Shown here: positions 17,690 through 28,400 of the stretch, piece after piece
Numbering within the stretch: position 1 is the stretch's first letter
Layout: each line of letters opens with the position of its first letter
DNA from: Psychrobacter maritimus
GTDB lineage: Bacteria > Pseudomonadota > Gammaproteobacteria > Pseudomonadales > Moraxellaceae
Assembly (NCBI RefSeq): GCF_904846345.1
Contig: NZ_CAJHAJ010000001.1
Span: 558,001-622,000, forward strand
Direction of reading: 5' to 3'
Length of the DNA stretch: 64,000 nt
The notes under the pieces: model-generated
What the model was told of the DNA's origin: nothing
The model's database searches: none
What the model saw: only the letters and a program-made list of their open reading frames with translations
Position numbers and translations under genes: made by a program

Positions 17690-18556
17690 ATGACGATTTC
17701 AGACAATGACCAGCATGCCCTCGCCTCAGCCAACACGCCGGCGTTAGCTTTTTATGGCAAGATGCTGACCTTTTCACGGGTGCAGTTTAGCACCGATGAT
17801 TTTACAGCGATTGCCAGCCAACTTGAAACCACACTGAGCAACAAGAACAGCAATATTCCGGTATTGATTGACAGTGAGGTCGAGCAAGATTTATCGGCGT
17901 TGGTCGAGCTGCTTTGGTCTTGGGGTTTGCAACCTATCGGTGTGGTCACAGGTTTGCTTGATGCGCAAGCTCGCGAGCTACGCTTGGCGATATTTCCCGC
18001 TGATGGTAAACGTATCGAGCGTATTTTACCGAGTAAAAAAGCCACTACTCAGCTGAGCCAAGTAGCGGCTACTGTGCCCAACAACAGTGCTGACTCTACA
18101 ACCACCACTGCCGATAATACGGGTTCAATAGTAGAAAACCAAGCGATTGCAGCAAGTGCGATACCTGAAGTAGCTGAAACCGCCTTGACTGCTGAAACGC
18201 TTATCAGCGCTGAGCAAATTACCAGCCTCATCTACGATCAAATGCTACGCTCAGGACAAAGCCTCAATCATGTTGGCGGCGATTTAATTCTAACCAACAG
18301 CGTCAATAGCGGCGCTGAAGCCATTACCGACAATAACTTACACGTTTATGGTCGCGCCCAAGGTCGTTTGGTTGCAGGGGCAACAGGTGATAAAGACGCG
18401 CGTATTTTCTGCCAAGTATTTAACCCTTCATTAGTCTCCGTTGCCGGTACGTATTGCTTACGCGACAACCTACCCGAGCATGTGATTGATAAATCGGTTG
18501 AAGTACGTTATTTAGAAGGTCAAGGCTTGGTCTTTACTGTCATGGACGACGCTTAA
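17690..18556 (+). CDS. minC: Septum site-determining protein MinC
   Basis: 288 aa. MinC blocks FtsZ assembly away from midcell, recruited to the membrane by MinD. The N-terminal FtsZ-inhibiting domain covers about 15-110 (LAFYGKMLTFSRVQFSTDDF..., VVTGLLDAQARELRLAI), then a Thr/Ala-rich linker, then the C-terminal beta-helix that binds MinD (HVYGRAQGRLVAGATGDKDARIFCQVFNPSLVSVAGTY). GAGG nine bases before ATG 17690 supports this start; the frame extends to GTG 17651 with no RBS. minD lies 444 bp downstream, an unusually wide gap for minC-minD. Confidence 0.95.
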   Translation: MTISDNDQHALASANTPALAFYGKMLTFSRVQFSTDDFTAIASQLETTLSNKNSNIPVLIDSEVEQDLSALVELLWSWGLQPIGVVTGLLDAQARELRLAIFPADGKRIERILPSKKATTQLSQVAATVPNNSADSTTTTADNTGSIVENQAIAASAIPEVAETALTAETLISAEQITSLIYDQMLRSGQSLNHVGGDLILTNSVNSGAEAITDNNLHVYGRAQGRLVAGATGDKDARIFCQVFNPSLVSVAGTYCLRDNLPEHVIDKSVEVRYLEGQGLVFTVMDDA

Positions 18557-19000
18557 ATTAGCTATGACACTAAGATTATCCAAAGACCTCATTGCAGTTA
18601 TATTATTGCATTGATATCAGCTTAAAAAATGGATGATAAAGACTAAATTGGCGGCTAAATAGCATGATTAATATTGTAGTAAGTTTACTTAACAAAACTG
18701 CGCTATGATGGATTTTTAGCTCTGCCACTATTTACGTTAGACTATATGTACGGGCTTTGGGCGCAGATACTAGAGCGTTTTTTAGCTGTCTAATCTGTTT
18801 GCTTATAGCAAGCATAAATGTGATATATCGGCTGTTTTTGTGCTTTAATATAGACTTGCTATAAGTTTTTGTATATTTATGCTAGGCTTACGCTCGCAGA
18901 TAGCACATATACGCTAGGTGAATGCCAAGCAAATGTGCTACTTTATATCTATACTGTTTTGTATAATAAATATCCCATCAATTCATAGGAGTGTGCCATT
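18557..19000. other. minC-minD intergenic region with inverted repeats
   Basis: 444 bp without an ORF. It contains CTTATAGCAAG (18802-18812) and its exact inverse CTTGCTATAAG (18855-18865), and TAGCACAT (18901-18908) with its inverse ATGTGCTA (18933-18940). AGCATAAAT also occurs inverted at the flanks of the first pair. A TATAAT at 18963-18968, 32 bp before minD, may be the minDE -10 element, though its -35 is weak. No T-run terminator is seen after minC. Confidence 0.5.
18963..18968 (+). promoter_or_regulatory. Candidate -10 element of minDE
   Basis: TATAAT, 32 bp upstream of the minD GTG. No good -35 at 16-18 bp spacing, so this is only a candidate. Confidence 0.35.
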
Positions 19001-19813
19001 GTGGCGAAGATTGTTGTAATCACTTCGGGTAAAGGCGGTGTGGGTAAAACCACAACCAGTGCTTCTTTTGCCGCCGGTTTAGCATTACGTGGCTATAAGA
19101 CAGTTGTTATCGATTTTGATGTAGGCTTACGTAATCTAGACTTGATTATGGGCTGCGAAAATCGAATTGTTTATGACTTTGTCGATGTTATCAATGGTAA
19201 TGCACGCCTATCCCAAGCGCTAGTGAAAGATAAGCAATTGGAAAATCTATATATCCTACCTGCCAGTCAGACACGTGATAAAGATGCGTTGACGGACGAA
19301 GGCGTAGCAGAAGTCATGGACGAGTTGTCTAAGCAGTTTGACTATATCATCTGTGACTCGCCTGCTGGTATCGAACGCGGTGCGCAGCTTGCGATGTATC
19401 ATGCTGATGAAGCCATCATCGTCACCAACCCTGAAATCTCTTCAGTACGTGACTCGGACCGTATCATTGGTATCTTGCAAAGCCAAACTAAGAAAGTGGC
19501 TGAAAACCAAGGGACGGTACGTGAGCATCTTATCATCACACGCTACAATGCAGACCGCGCCGCCGCTAACGAGATGATGGATATCGATACCATCTCTAAC
19601 GATATTCTAAAAGTGCCGTTACTTGGCGTGGTTCCTGAGAGCCATTCAGTGCTTGAAGCCTCTAACCACGGCGAGCCAGTGATTCATTATACCGACTCTG
19701 TTGCTGGTCAATGTTATGACGATATCGTTGCCCGTTTCTTAGGGGAAGAGCGCCCATTACGTCATATTGATGTGAAGAAAAAGAGTCTATTACAGCGCTG
19801 GTTTGGGGGTTAA
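19001..19813 (+). CDS. minD: Septum site-determining ATPase MinD
   Basis: 270 aa. Deviant Walker [10 protein letters not shown] near the N-terminus, the switch/Walker B regions [13 protein letters not shown] and [11 protein letters not shown], and a C-terminal amphipathic membrane-targeting helix ([11 protein letters not shown]) typical of MinD. It binds the membrane with ATP, recruits MinC, and is released by MinE. The start is GTG 19001 with AGGAG nine bases upstream, so GTG is well supported. minE follows after 2 bp, indicating a coupled minDE unit. Confidence 0.98.
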   Translation: MAKIVVITSGKGGVGKTTTSASFAAGLALRGYKTVVIDFDVGLRNLDLIMGCENRIVYDFVDVINGNARLSQALVKDKQLENLYILPASQTRDKDALTDEGVAEVMDELSKQFDYIICDSPAGIERGAQLAMYHADEAIIVTNPEISSVRDSDRIIGILQSQTKKVAENQGTVREHLIITRYNADRAAANEMMDIDTISNDILKVPLLGVVPESHSVLEASNHGEPVIHYTDSVAGQCYDDIVARFLGEERPLRHIDVKKKSLLQRWFGG

Positions 19814-19815
19814 TA

Positions 19816-20106
19816 ATGAGTAAGAAAAAAGGATTTTGGAGTAGTCTATTCGGCACCGATGACAGCAGTAATGCTGGTAGTGCCAATATGGCCACTGAGC
19901 GTCTAAAGGTTATCGTTGCAAGCGAAAATCGTTTAAACAATCGTTTGACCGCTGACCGTATCGAAAAAATGAAACGTGAAATACTAGAAGTGGTTAATAA
20001 ATACGTCAACGGCGTTCAGATTGATGATGTCAATATCAATCATCGTTCTGAAGATAGCTTAGATGTGCTAGAAATGAATATCAGTTTACCTGAGCATAAA
20101 AAGTAG
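19816..20106 (+). CDS. minE: Cell division topological specificity factor MinE
   Basis: 96 aa. N-terminal basic membrane-binding helix ([13 protein letters not shown]), the anti-MinCD segment [16 protein letters not shown], and the dimerisation domain ending in [12 protein letters not shown]. It stimulates MinD ATPase and drives pole-to-pole oscillation. It begins 2 bp after minD and is followed by a strong terminator. Slightly longer than the E. coli protein (88 aa), with the extra residues in the loop after the first helix ([11 protein letters not shown]). Confidence 0.97.
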   Translation: MSKKKGFWSSLFGTDDSSNAGSANMATERLKVIVASENRLNNRLTADRIEKMKREILEVVNKYVNGVQIDDVNINHRSEDSLDVLEMNISLPEHKK

Positions 20107-20128
20107 AGTTTTTCACTTTATTGCGCCA

Positions 20129-20165
20129 TAAAAAAGCCCTAAGCATCATACTTAGGGCTTTTTTT
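20129..20165. terminator. Bidirectional terminator between minE and cytochrome b561 gene
   Basis: Perfect stem AAAAAGCCCTAAG / CTTAGGGCTTTTT with a 7-nt loop. It lies 25 bp after the minE stop and 26 bp from the end of the convergent gene. Confidence 0.93.
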
Positions 20166-20190
20166 ATACTTACTTTTTATCTACCAGCCT

Positions 20191-20718
20191 TTATTTTATA
20201 CGGGCTATCAGATTGTCTTTTTTGATAAACTGATGGTATAAAGCGGCGCCAATATGAATTAAGGTAAAGGCGATAATCATTGGCCATAAAATATCTGTAT
20301 GCCAGTCATTAAAAAGTCGGGCCAAGCCTCTATCTGGTGTGACAAAGACAGGGATTTGAAATAAGCCAAAAATATCAACGGCTCTACCGCCATAGACTGA
20401 CATCAGCAGCCCTGCTGTTGGCATAGCGATCAATAAAGCGTATAAGAAAAAGTGTGACAATTGTGAGAGGAGCATCTGCCATTTTGGCATAGCAACTGCA
20501 GGCGGTGCTTTGGTAAATATACGATTGATCACGCGGGCAATCATCCAAAACAATAAACTGATCCCAAACGCCTTATGCAATCCGATATAGACCTTACTAT
20601 CCAAATTGCCATATAAAAATATCATGACCCAAGTGACCAGCAATAAGATGGCACTAATCCAGTGAAAGATTCGACTAGCAACCGACCACTTTGTCAGGTT
20701 TGAATTGATGGTATTCAT
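20191..20718 (-). CDS. Cytochrome b561 family protein
   Basis: 175 aa with four predicted membrane helices. Histidines in RIFHWISA, GLHKAFGISLL, LFNDWHTDILW and LIHIGAALYHQFI match the two pairs that ligate b-type haems in the bacterial CybB family, which carries electrons from quinol, sometimes to superoxide or YceI partners. No yceI gene is adjacent. It is convergent with minE and upstream-adjacent to the end of the pil-chp cluster. Confidence 0.9.
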   Translation of the reverse strand: MNTINSNLTKWSVASRIFHWISAILLLVTWVMIFLYGNLDSKVYIGLHKAFGISLLFWMIARVINRIFTKAPPAVAMPKWQMLLSQLSHFFLYALLIAMPTAGLLMSVYGGRAVDIFGLFQIPVFVTPDRGLARLFNDWHTDILWPMIIAFTLIHIGAALYHQFIKKDNLIARIK

Positions 20719-20891
20719 AGCTTACTTTATCACCCCTATTGTTCATTAGTGCTCAATGATGCTCATTCATACTAACTGGCGCTGACTGATACACTGATAT
20801 TGGCAAACAGCGATTGGCTGATAAAGACACGTGCTAAACACTCTCAAGGCTAATGACAAAGATTTTTATGAGAAGCCTAACCGTAAGCAAA

Positions 20892-21395
20892 CTAGGAGTC
20901 TAAATCAACCAATTGGTGTGCTATTTTATCCAAATCTGCTACCAAGTACAGCGTATTATCAATCATCACGGTTTGAAAGAGGTAGGATAGCACATCATCT
21001 TCTTGTACGCGTTCATCAACATCATCGATTTTGTCATCTGTCTTAATAAAATACTCAGGAAGGTCGATATCTTTGACATCAGAGATACGCGCCTGTAGCT
21101 GACGCAGCTCGCCTGCCGTTTGAAGTGCGATGCGATGGGCGGAGGTATTACCCTCTAAGACAATCATTTTCTCTGGTGTTTGATGGCGTGGCAATAGATG
21201 GAAGACCGCGACTGCTTGCTGTTGCCACTCATAACTATCGGTATGTTCGCTACATTCCTCGACACTCAAAATCAAACTGCTAGGAATAATCCAATCCGGT
21301 TGGTTAACTGCTGGGACAACCGTCACGTCGAGCATACCATTGTTAGTGGTTAGTAAGCTCACCGCTTCAAACGAATGCTTTAGAATCTGTTTCAT
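20892..21395 (-). CDS. chpC: ChpC-like CheW-domain protein of the Pil-Chp system
   Basis: 167 aa, last gene of the cluster. The sequence is divergent, but layout and position match Pseudomonas ChpC, a CheW-type adaptor that can link extra receptors to the ChpA kinase. A CheW-like fold is suggested by the IPSSLILSVEEC strand-turn and the C-terminal 'YLFQTVMIDNTLYLVADLDKIA'. Its start overlaps the chpB stop by 4 bp (ATGA-type coupling). The assignment rests mainly on gene order. Confidence 0.75.
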   Translation of the reverse strand: MKQILKHSFEAVSLLTTNNGMLDVTVVPAVNQPDWIIPSSLILSVEECSEHTDSYEWQQQAVAVFHLLPRHQTPEKMIVLEGNTSAHRIALQTAGELRQLQARISDVKDIDLPEYFIKTDDKIDDVDERVQEDDVLSYLFQTVMIDNTLYLVADLDKIAHQLVDLDS

Positions 21396-22426
21396 AAGTT
21401 GCTCACAATAAATGAATCTAAAGGGGCGCTCACCGCCCTTTCAGTAATATACTCAGTAAGTTTTTCTGCTAATGCTGTAGGACTGCCGACAAACTGACAG
21501 TAGCCTGAATCAATAATCGCTTGCGGCTGACTAGGACAGGCACTTAAGCTTGGCTCTTGCGCCCACAATTGACTGTCATTGTCTTGGATTAAATCCAAAT
21601 ACTGCGTACCATCGTTACCCATCCCTGAAAATATAATATTGATAAGTTCACTGCCATAGACATCACTGGTATTTTTAAGAATTTGCCCGATAGCAGGTTT
21701 ATAATCGCCTTCCCAAGCCTGGTCTAACAAGATGATGCGACCGGTTGAATCACAGACAATTTGTTTATCAATAGGTACTATAAGACATTGCCCAGTGCGC
21801 AAACGCTGCGTTGAGGTAATCAGCTGACAGCGCCACTCATTATGACGATTCAATATACGCGGTAAGGTACTAATCATGGTTTGGTTAAAGTGATGCGCCA
21901 ATAAAATACTTACAGGCAGTAAAGGCGATAAGTGGTCTAGAAACTCTTTGACGGCGCTAGGGCCACCCATTGAAGCCCCTAAAAACACCACATAACGCCA
22001 GTCATTGGCCTCATTTTTATAGGCAGTGTTTTTATCAGTAACATTATCGACTAACATCGGCAGCGCCAACATTTGGGCAAGCTTACGCTTTAGTTTACGC
22101 TGCCACTTAGCATACTGCTGTGCTTCATTAAGATACGGTGCTTGACTGAACCCTACCAACACAGCGGCAGCTTTAGAGGCTGCCGTTGCTGTCGCCATAT
22201 GATGGTCATAATCACCGTCGATTAACCAAATATGGATAGAGCCTTCATAGCTCTCAAACTTATCTTGCAATTGCGCCCGCGATACGCAGTCAACCAGCTG
22301 TAAACCACAGCTACGTACCGTATCAGAAAAAGCCATACGCTGATGATGGTCCTCTGCAACCACCAATACCTTGATATCACTTTTATGTTTGTCTTTTAGC
22401 GCCAAGGCACGTAAGTTATCCTTCAT
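21392..22426 (-). CDS. chpB: ChpB-like receptor methylesterase (CheB domain)
   Basis: 344 aa. A degenerate receiver-like N-terminal region (about 18-120; IHIWLIDGDYDHH) is followed by a CheB methylesterase domain: catalytic Ser in GASMGGPSAV, His in AHHFNQTM, and Asp in FSGMGNDGTQYL. It removes methyl groups added by PilK from the PilJ receptor. Most acidic-pocket residues of a true receiver are missing, so phosphorylation control is doubtful. It overlaps chpA by 11 bp and chpC by 4 bp, showing translational coupling. Confidence 0.9.
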   Translation of the reverse strand: MKDNLRALALKDKHKSDIKVLVVAEDHHQRMAFSDTVRSCGLQLVDCVSRAQLQDKFESYEGSIHIWLIDGDYDHHMATATAASKAAAVLVGFSQAPYLNEAQQYAKWQRKLKRKLAQMLALPMLVDNVTDKNTAYKNEANDWRYVVFLGASMGGPSAVKEFLDHLSPLLPVSILLAHHFNQTMISTLPRILNRHNEWRCQLITSTQRLRTGQCLIVPIDKQIVCDSTGRIILLDQAWEGDYKPAIGQILKNTSDVYGSELINIIFSGMGNDGTQYLDLIQDNDSQLWAQEPSLSACPSQPQAIIDSGYCQFVGSPTALAEKLTEYITERAVSAPLDSFIVSNL

Positions 22427-25400
22427 TGACTAGGCTAGCCTCTTTACCCAATAGGGTTTCAATATTACTAAGAAGCTGATTTTCTTGGAAAGGTTTGCCC
22501 ATATAGTCATTGACCCCAATCTCGAGGGCGCGCTCGCGATGTTTTTCACCCGTACGCGAGGTAATCATAATAATCGGCAGATGTTGCAGACGTCTATTAT
22601 GGCGGACTTGCGTCGCGACTTCAAAACCATCCATGCGCGGCATCTCGATATCGAGTAGCATCAAGTCAGGTGTCGTTTCTTGGAGAATCTCAAGCGCATC
22701 GATACCATCTTTGGCAAGCACCACAGTGAAGCCTTGGCGCTCTAGGAAACGTGAGGTGACTTTTCGTACCGTAACGGAGTCATCGACCACCAAGATAGTC
22801 GCTTTAGACTCTGTCGTGCTGCGCATGCTCACAGCAGGTTTCGCGACTTCTTTCACCAAGGTGACATTACGCATCAAGGCAATCAAATCAAGGATGAGCA
22901 TGACTGAGCCATCACCCATAATAGTCGCTGCTGAAATACCTGATAAATTCGAGAACTGTTGCCCCAAAGGTTTTACCACAACCTCAATACGTGAGCCTGC
23001 GATTTGGTCAACCTGTAGCGCCATATTCTGCCCACTACGGTTTTTGATAATGATAAGTGGCACGCTAGTATTGGTATTGACGACCAGCTCATTTAACTTA
23101 TTACCAGATAAAATCTCATTTAAATAACGGACGCGATAATCGGTATCTTCAAAGTTAAGCGTCGCCGCGCCTGATTGATAATAGTCGTATATTTTTTCTG
23201 GATTGATACGCACAACCCGCTCAATCTGCACCAGTGGTATCGCATAATAGCGGTCTGCTGCGCGCACTACCAAGGCATCAGAAACAGCAACGGTAAGCGG
23301 CACACGCATGGTAAATCGAGAACCTTTACCAAGCTCTGAGACGACTGATACTGCGCCGCCTAACTGACGAATCTCACTGATCACGACGTCCATGCCGACA
23401 CCGCGCCCTGATATTTGTGTCACCTGCTTACTGGTACTTAAACCGGCATTAAAGATGTACTGCATAATATCAAGGTCGCTTAGCGTGCTGTCGTCGGCAT
23501 CAATCAGACCTTGAGAGATAGCTTTATTGCGTACTGCTTCTACATCAATCCCACGACCATCATCGGTTAACTGAATGACAATTTCACTGCCTTCACGCCG
23601 TACTTCTAAAGTGATTTGCCCACTACGCTCTTTACCCGCTTTTAGGCGTGTGGCAACGTTTTCAATCCCGTGATCAACGGCGTTACGTAACATGTGCTCA
23701 AGCGGCGAGGTAATGCGTTCTAGAATGGTTCTATCCATTTCATCATCAGCATTGATAATCTTGAGCTCAACCGACTTATTAAGCTCATTGGCTGTCTGAC
23801 GTACGATACGCTCAAGCCTTGGCGTTAGACGGGTAAACGGCACCATACGCGAGTTCATCAAGCCATCTTGGAGCTCGGTTTGCGTTCGTGATAGTTGTAG
23901 CAATAGACTTTCACTATCACGGGTTTTTTCTAATAAGGTGTTATTAATATCGACCAAATCCGACGCCGACTCTGTCAAAGATTTTGACAGCTGATTCAAT
24001 GAAGAATACTGATCCATCTCTAGCGGGTCAAAACCTTCATGATTGACCAGCTCGTCATCGATTTGCGATAAAATCTGCGCCTCAAGCTCAATCTCCATCC
24101 GGCGTAACTGATCTGCTAAGCGCTGTACGGTAGTGCCCATCTCTTCAATACTATTGGTCAAGCTACTCATGCCCATATCGATACGCGCACGGTTAATCGC
24201 CGACTCGCCCGATAGGTTAATCATATGCTCAATCAGACCACCTGAGATACGAATCATCTCATTATTGTTGGTGTTCTGCTCTTGCTCAGCAGTATTAGCC
24301 ACCATCAGCGGCATCTCACTAATATCCTTTTGGATATAGGTCGATTCTTGCTTTTGTTTCGCCAAAAGAATGGCGTCACGCTGCGGTTGCAATGATTCTT
24401 TCGGTATCTGCTTTAAGCTATCTGGGTTTTTACTAAATTGCTGTAATGCCTCAATCAATAAATCAGGGGTTGGCGGATTCACCTGTTGCGACAGAATAAA
24501 TACGGCATCTGCAAGCCAATCATGACAGGCAACTAATAGCTCTAAGACTTTTTTGGTAGCAGGACGGCGACGATCGACAAAATCGGTATATACCGATTCC
24601 ATTTCATGCGCAAGGTCAGCAATACCACTAGCAGTCACCATACGCGCGCCACCTTTAAGGGTATGCAAGTCGCGTTGTAGTGCCTGCAATGCCACCGTAT
24701 CATTTGCATCACTTAAGAATGATTGCAGATATTCGTTACGGTTGGTCAGGGCTTCTGCTTCTTCCAAAAACACTTCTAAAATATCAGGGTCAGGTAAGCC
24801 ATTTGCCCATGATTGCTTGATAATTCTATCTAAACTTAAGCTATCTGCTGCTTGTTCTATACGATGAATATATTCATCTGCCAGTACTTGCGACTCAGTA
24901 TCAATATGGTTCTTTGGCATCGGTACAATAAGTTGGACGACATCTGGCAATGCCTTCGCTTTTTCAAACTGTTGTAACTGCTCAATCAACTCAGGCGCGA
25001 AAAACGATTGCTGATAGCGGACAATGTGCGCTACTTGTAATGACAACGTATCTTGCACGACCTGCATAATCTCAAGCCACTGTGCGGTTGGTACTCGTCT
25101 TTCTTCTACAAATGCCTCGTAGATACTCTCCGCTTCATGAGTCAAGTCACCAATACTACGGATACCTGCCATGCGCGCGCCACCTTTGATGGTATGCAGA
25201 TGACGCTGTAAAACTTTTAGAGTATTGATATTACTAATGTCGGCGCGCCATTTACTAAAGCTATCATTGAGCGCGTCATCAAGCTCTTGCGCCTCTTCTA
25301 AGAAGATTTCTAATAGCTCGATATCGGTATCGATGGTTTCAAGCTCTAGCTCAGGCGCGGCGATACTATGTACCGAAGCATCAGCATAAACCTCTGCAGC

Positions 25401-28400
25401 AATATTAATGTTGGCTTCAGTTTCAGTTTCAGCATTGATGTCGGCGTCATCAGCGATCATTTCATTATTACTGTCATGGCGCTGAGCAATACTTTGTAGC
25501 TGCTGAAGAACCTGCTCATCAATTTTTAATGAGCTGCTACCTGCCAAGGCATCAAATAAACCGACCAATTGCGCATGTCCGGCCAGTAAAATGGCTTGAA
25601 TATCAGTATCAATTGACTGCTCAGGATGATGACTTAAATAAGCATAAGCCTTGCCCAACTCATTAAGGATGGCAGTAAACTTTGGAAACTCTTGGGCTTT
25701 ACCGCTTAAGTATTTTATTTGTGCCATTTGCTGCGCTATATAAGCTTGGACTTTCGCACTTTCTGGATGAGTCAAAGCGGCTTCTAGCTGCCATTCAGCA
25801 TCGAGCAATTCATTGATATTATCATCCAACAATTGGTTTATCGTTGGCTTATTATCAGCAGTGCTCTCGCTATCTTTAATAGCATACTGCTCACCAAGCA
25901 TCGCTTGCAAAGAAGCAATATCTTGCTGGCTTTGCATCTCTTCTAACGACACATCTTGCTGCTGAACGTTTTGCTTATAGTTATCCAAATAGCCATTAAT
26001 CAGGGTCGCAGACTGGGCGAGCGCCTTTAAATGCTGCGCACTCATCGGCGTATCCTGCTGCTGTAGCAGCTCTAAACTCTGCTCTATGGTCGCACTAACC
26101 TCGCTAATTGCTGTCAAAGCACTAGACCCAGAAGCAGCTCTTAAGGTATGGAATGCCCGTACAATCTCATCGCTTACCGCCACATAAGGCTCATCTTGAT
26201 GGCGACGAACAAAGTCATTAACGCTCTCTAATAACTCTTCTGCTTCTTCAATAAAAATGTCAAAAAATGCTTGTTCTTCTTCACTTTGAGGGGTCAAAAC
26301 GATGGGCGCTTCTGCCATTTTTTCATTCACAGAATTAATCGTTTGCAACATGCTGTCGATATGATTGCTATTGTCAGCATTGCTCTCATCGTCAAAACCA
26401 TCCTGAGCACTTTGATTTGTACTTGGTGCAGAAGACGGTGCAGGAGTGCCTAATAACTGTTGGTATAGCGCAGGGTAGCTAAATTCATCACCTAGCTGTT
26501 TACTATAAGCCTGCGCACAAGCCACCCATAAGGGCATGATAGTAGGATAATCTTGGCTATCGTTCTCAAAGGTGGTTAATAACTCAGGATACACGCTCAG
26601 CACATCACCAATCAGCTGCTGTATGTCCGTAGAAGCCGTAATGCTATTATCTAAAATACGGTTGAGCATATTTTCTATCGACCAGGCCAACTCCGCACTA
26701 GTATTAGCACCAACCATACGCCCCGACCCTTTTAAGGTATGGAAACCGCGGCGAATATCAGTCAACTGGGTTAAGTCATCAGGAGCAAGCTGCCACTGCT
26801 CATATAAAGGCACGATTTCATCCAAGACCTCATTGGCCTCTTCTAAGAAAATCTCTTTAATATCAGGATCAGCATCGTCAGCATCTATCGGTAACGGCTG
26901 GGCTGCTGACATAAATGGTTGCAGTACCGCAGGGATTTCTAACTCTATCAATGATGCAGAGATATCTTTTTCCTCTGCCATCGTATAATTAACTTGCTCT
27001 GTCGTTCCTAGAGTATCGGCATGCTCAATGTCTAAGTTTGTTTCGTTTAAAAGTAAACTTTCTTCCAGTAAAGAATTACTTCCTTCAACGTCAGCGGTAG
27101 AAGATATGACTTCAGATGTTTCTAGCCCTGTATTGATAGGTTGCTGGCTCATTAGGTTATTGCTTTGCACAATAGTAATAGCAGGATCAAAGCTTGGTAA
27201 TTGCTGTGCTTCAAAATCACTCAACATCGCTGGTAGACGCTGGGTCGTTTCTATCACTAACGCGACGACTTCATCGGTCACCGGCAGTGTTTTTTCCAAC
27301 AGACGATTGAGTAGGTTTTCAATTGACCATGCCATCTCGCTGATGCTAAAAGCACCAACCATACGCCCTGAGCCTTTTAAGGTATGGAAACCTCGTCGCA
27401 CTTCCGTTAACGGGGTTAAATCCTGTGCGTCTTGCTGCCATATCGGTAAAAAATCTTCTAAATCAGCAATAACCTCTGTAACCTCTTCGATAAAGATGTC
27501 ACGAATATCTTCGTCGATATCAAAGTTATCAGGCTTGATTTGACTACGGACGCTTAATAAAGCAGCACTTTCTGTTTTATCACTGCCATTAAAGTGATTC
27601 AGATTATCGCTCGCCACATCACTCTCTAAAACTGAGTCAATAATGTCGTCATTATTAATAGGCGCAATTTCACCACTGTCGTCGTAGCGCAGTACATTAC
27701 TCGCTGCTAATTTTTGCGTTAAAAAAGTATCTTTTACTGTTTCAGGTGCATCGATATAGCCAGTAAGCAACGTTGAAGCTTTATCAATATAGACATTGGC
27801 TTGTTCTAATAATGCTTGATTAAAAACTTGCTGCGCCAGATAATCGAGTAATAATTCAATCGATGTTAAACCTTCTGCCACTGCTTCAGTAACGTCCCAG
27901 CTGAGTACATTAATCTCATGGGTGCTTAATTGATCAAATATAGCAGCTATTTTATCCGTCGCGTGACGGATTGATGGCAAGCCCATACTATCAAAGGCTT
28001 CGCTAATTTTAGTAAAATCTACTGAGTCTGATAATAGTTCGATGTTTTGGCGCTGAATATAGTCATTAAAGCCTTGCTTAACGTCTTCGACAGCAATACG
28101 CAACTCACGCAGCTCTTTATCATTTGCCTTAATTTGGTGGTTATTTTCTGTTTGTAAGCCATCAACACTATTAACGCTATTAAAACCATCAAGATCGTCA
28201 TTCGTAATGACTGCAGGTTTAGAGGTAAACGACGCCGCGTTTCCTATTTTGCTAGCAATGACTTGTTCGGTATTGTAGACAGCATCGTATAATTCTTGCA
28301 GCTGGCGCTCAATTTGCCACTGTTCCTGCTTATGTTCCTGCATATGTTCTTGGGTCAATTCTTCTTCTGCATATACAGATAGACCACGCTCTATATCAGC

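Noticed and set aside
20831..21046. 71-codon plus-strand ORF at the end of chpC
   Set aside because: Mostly antisense to chpC, no RBS, no family similarity.
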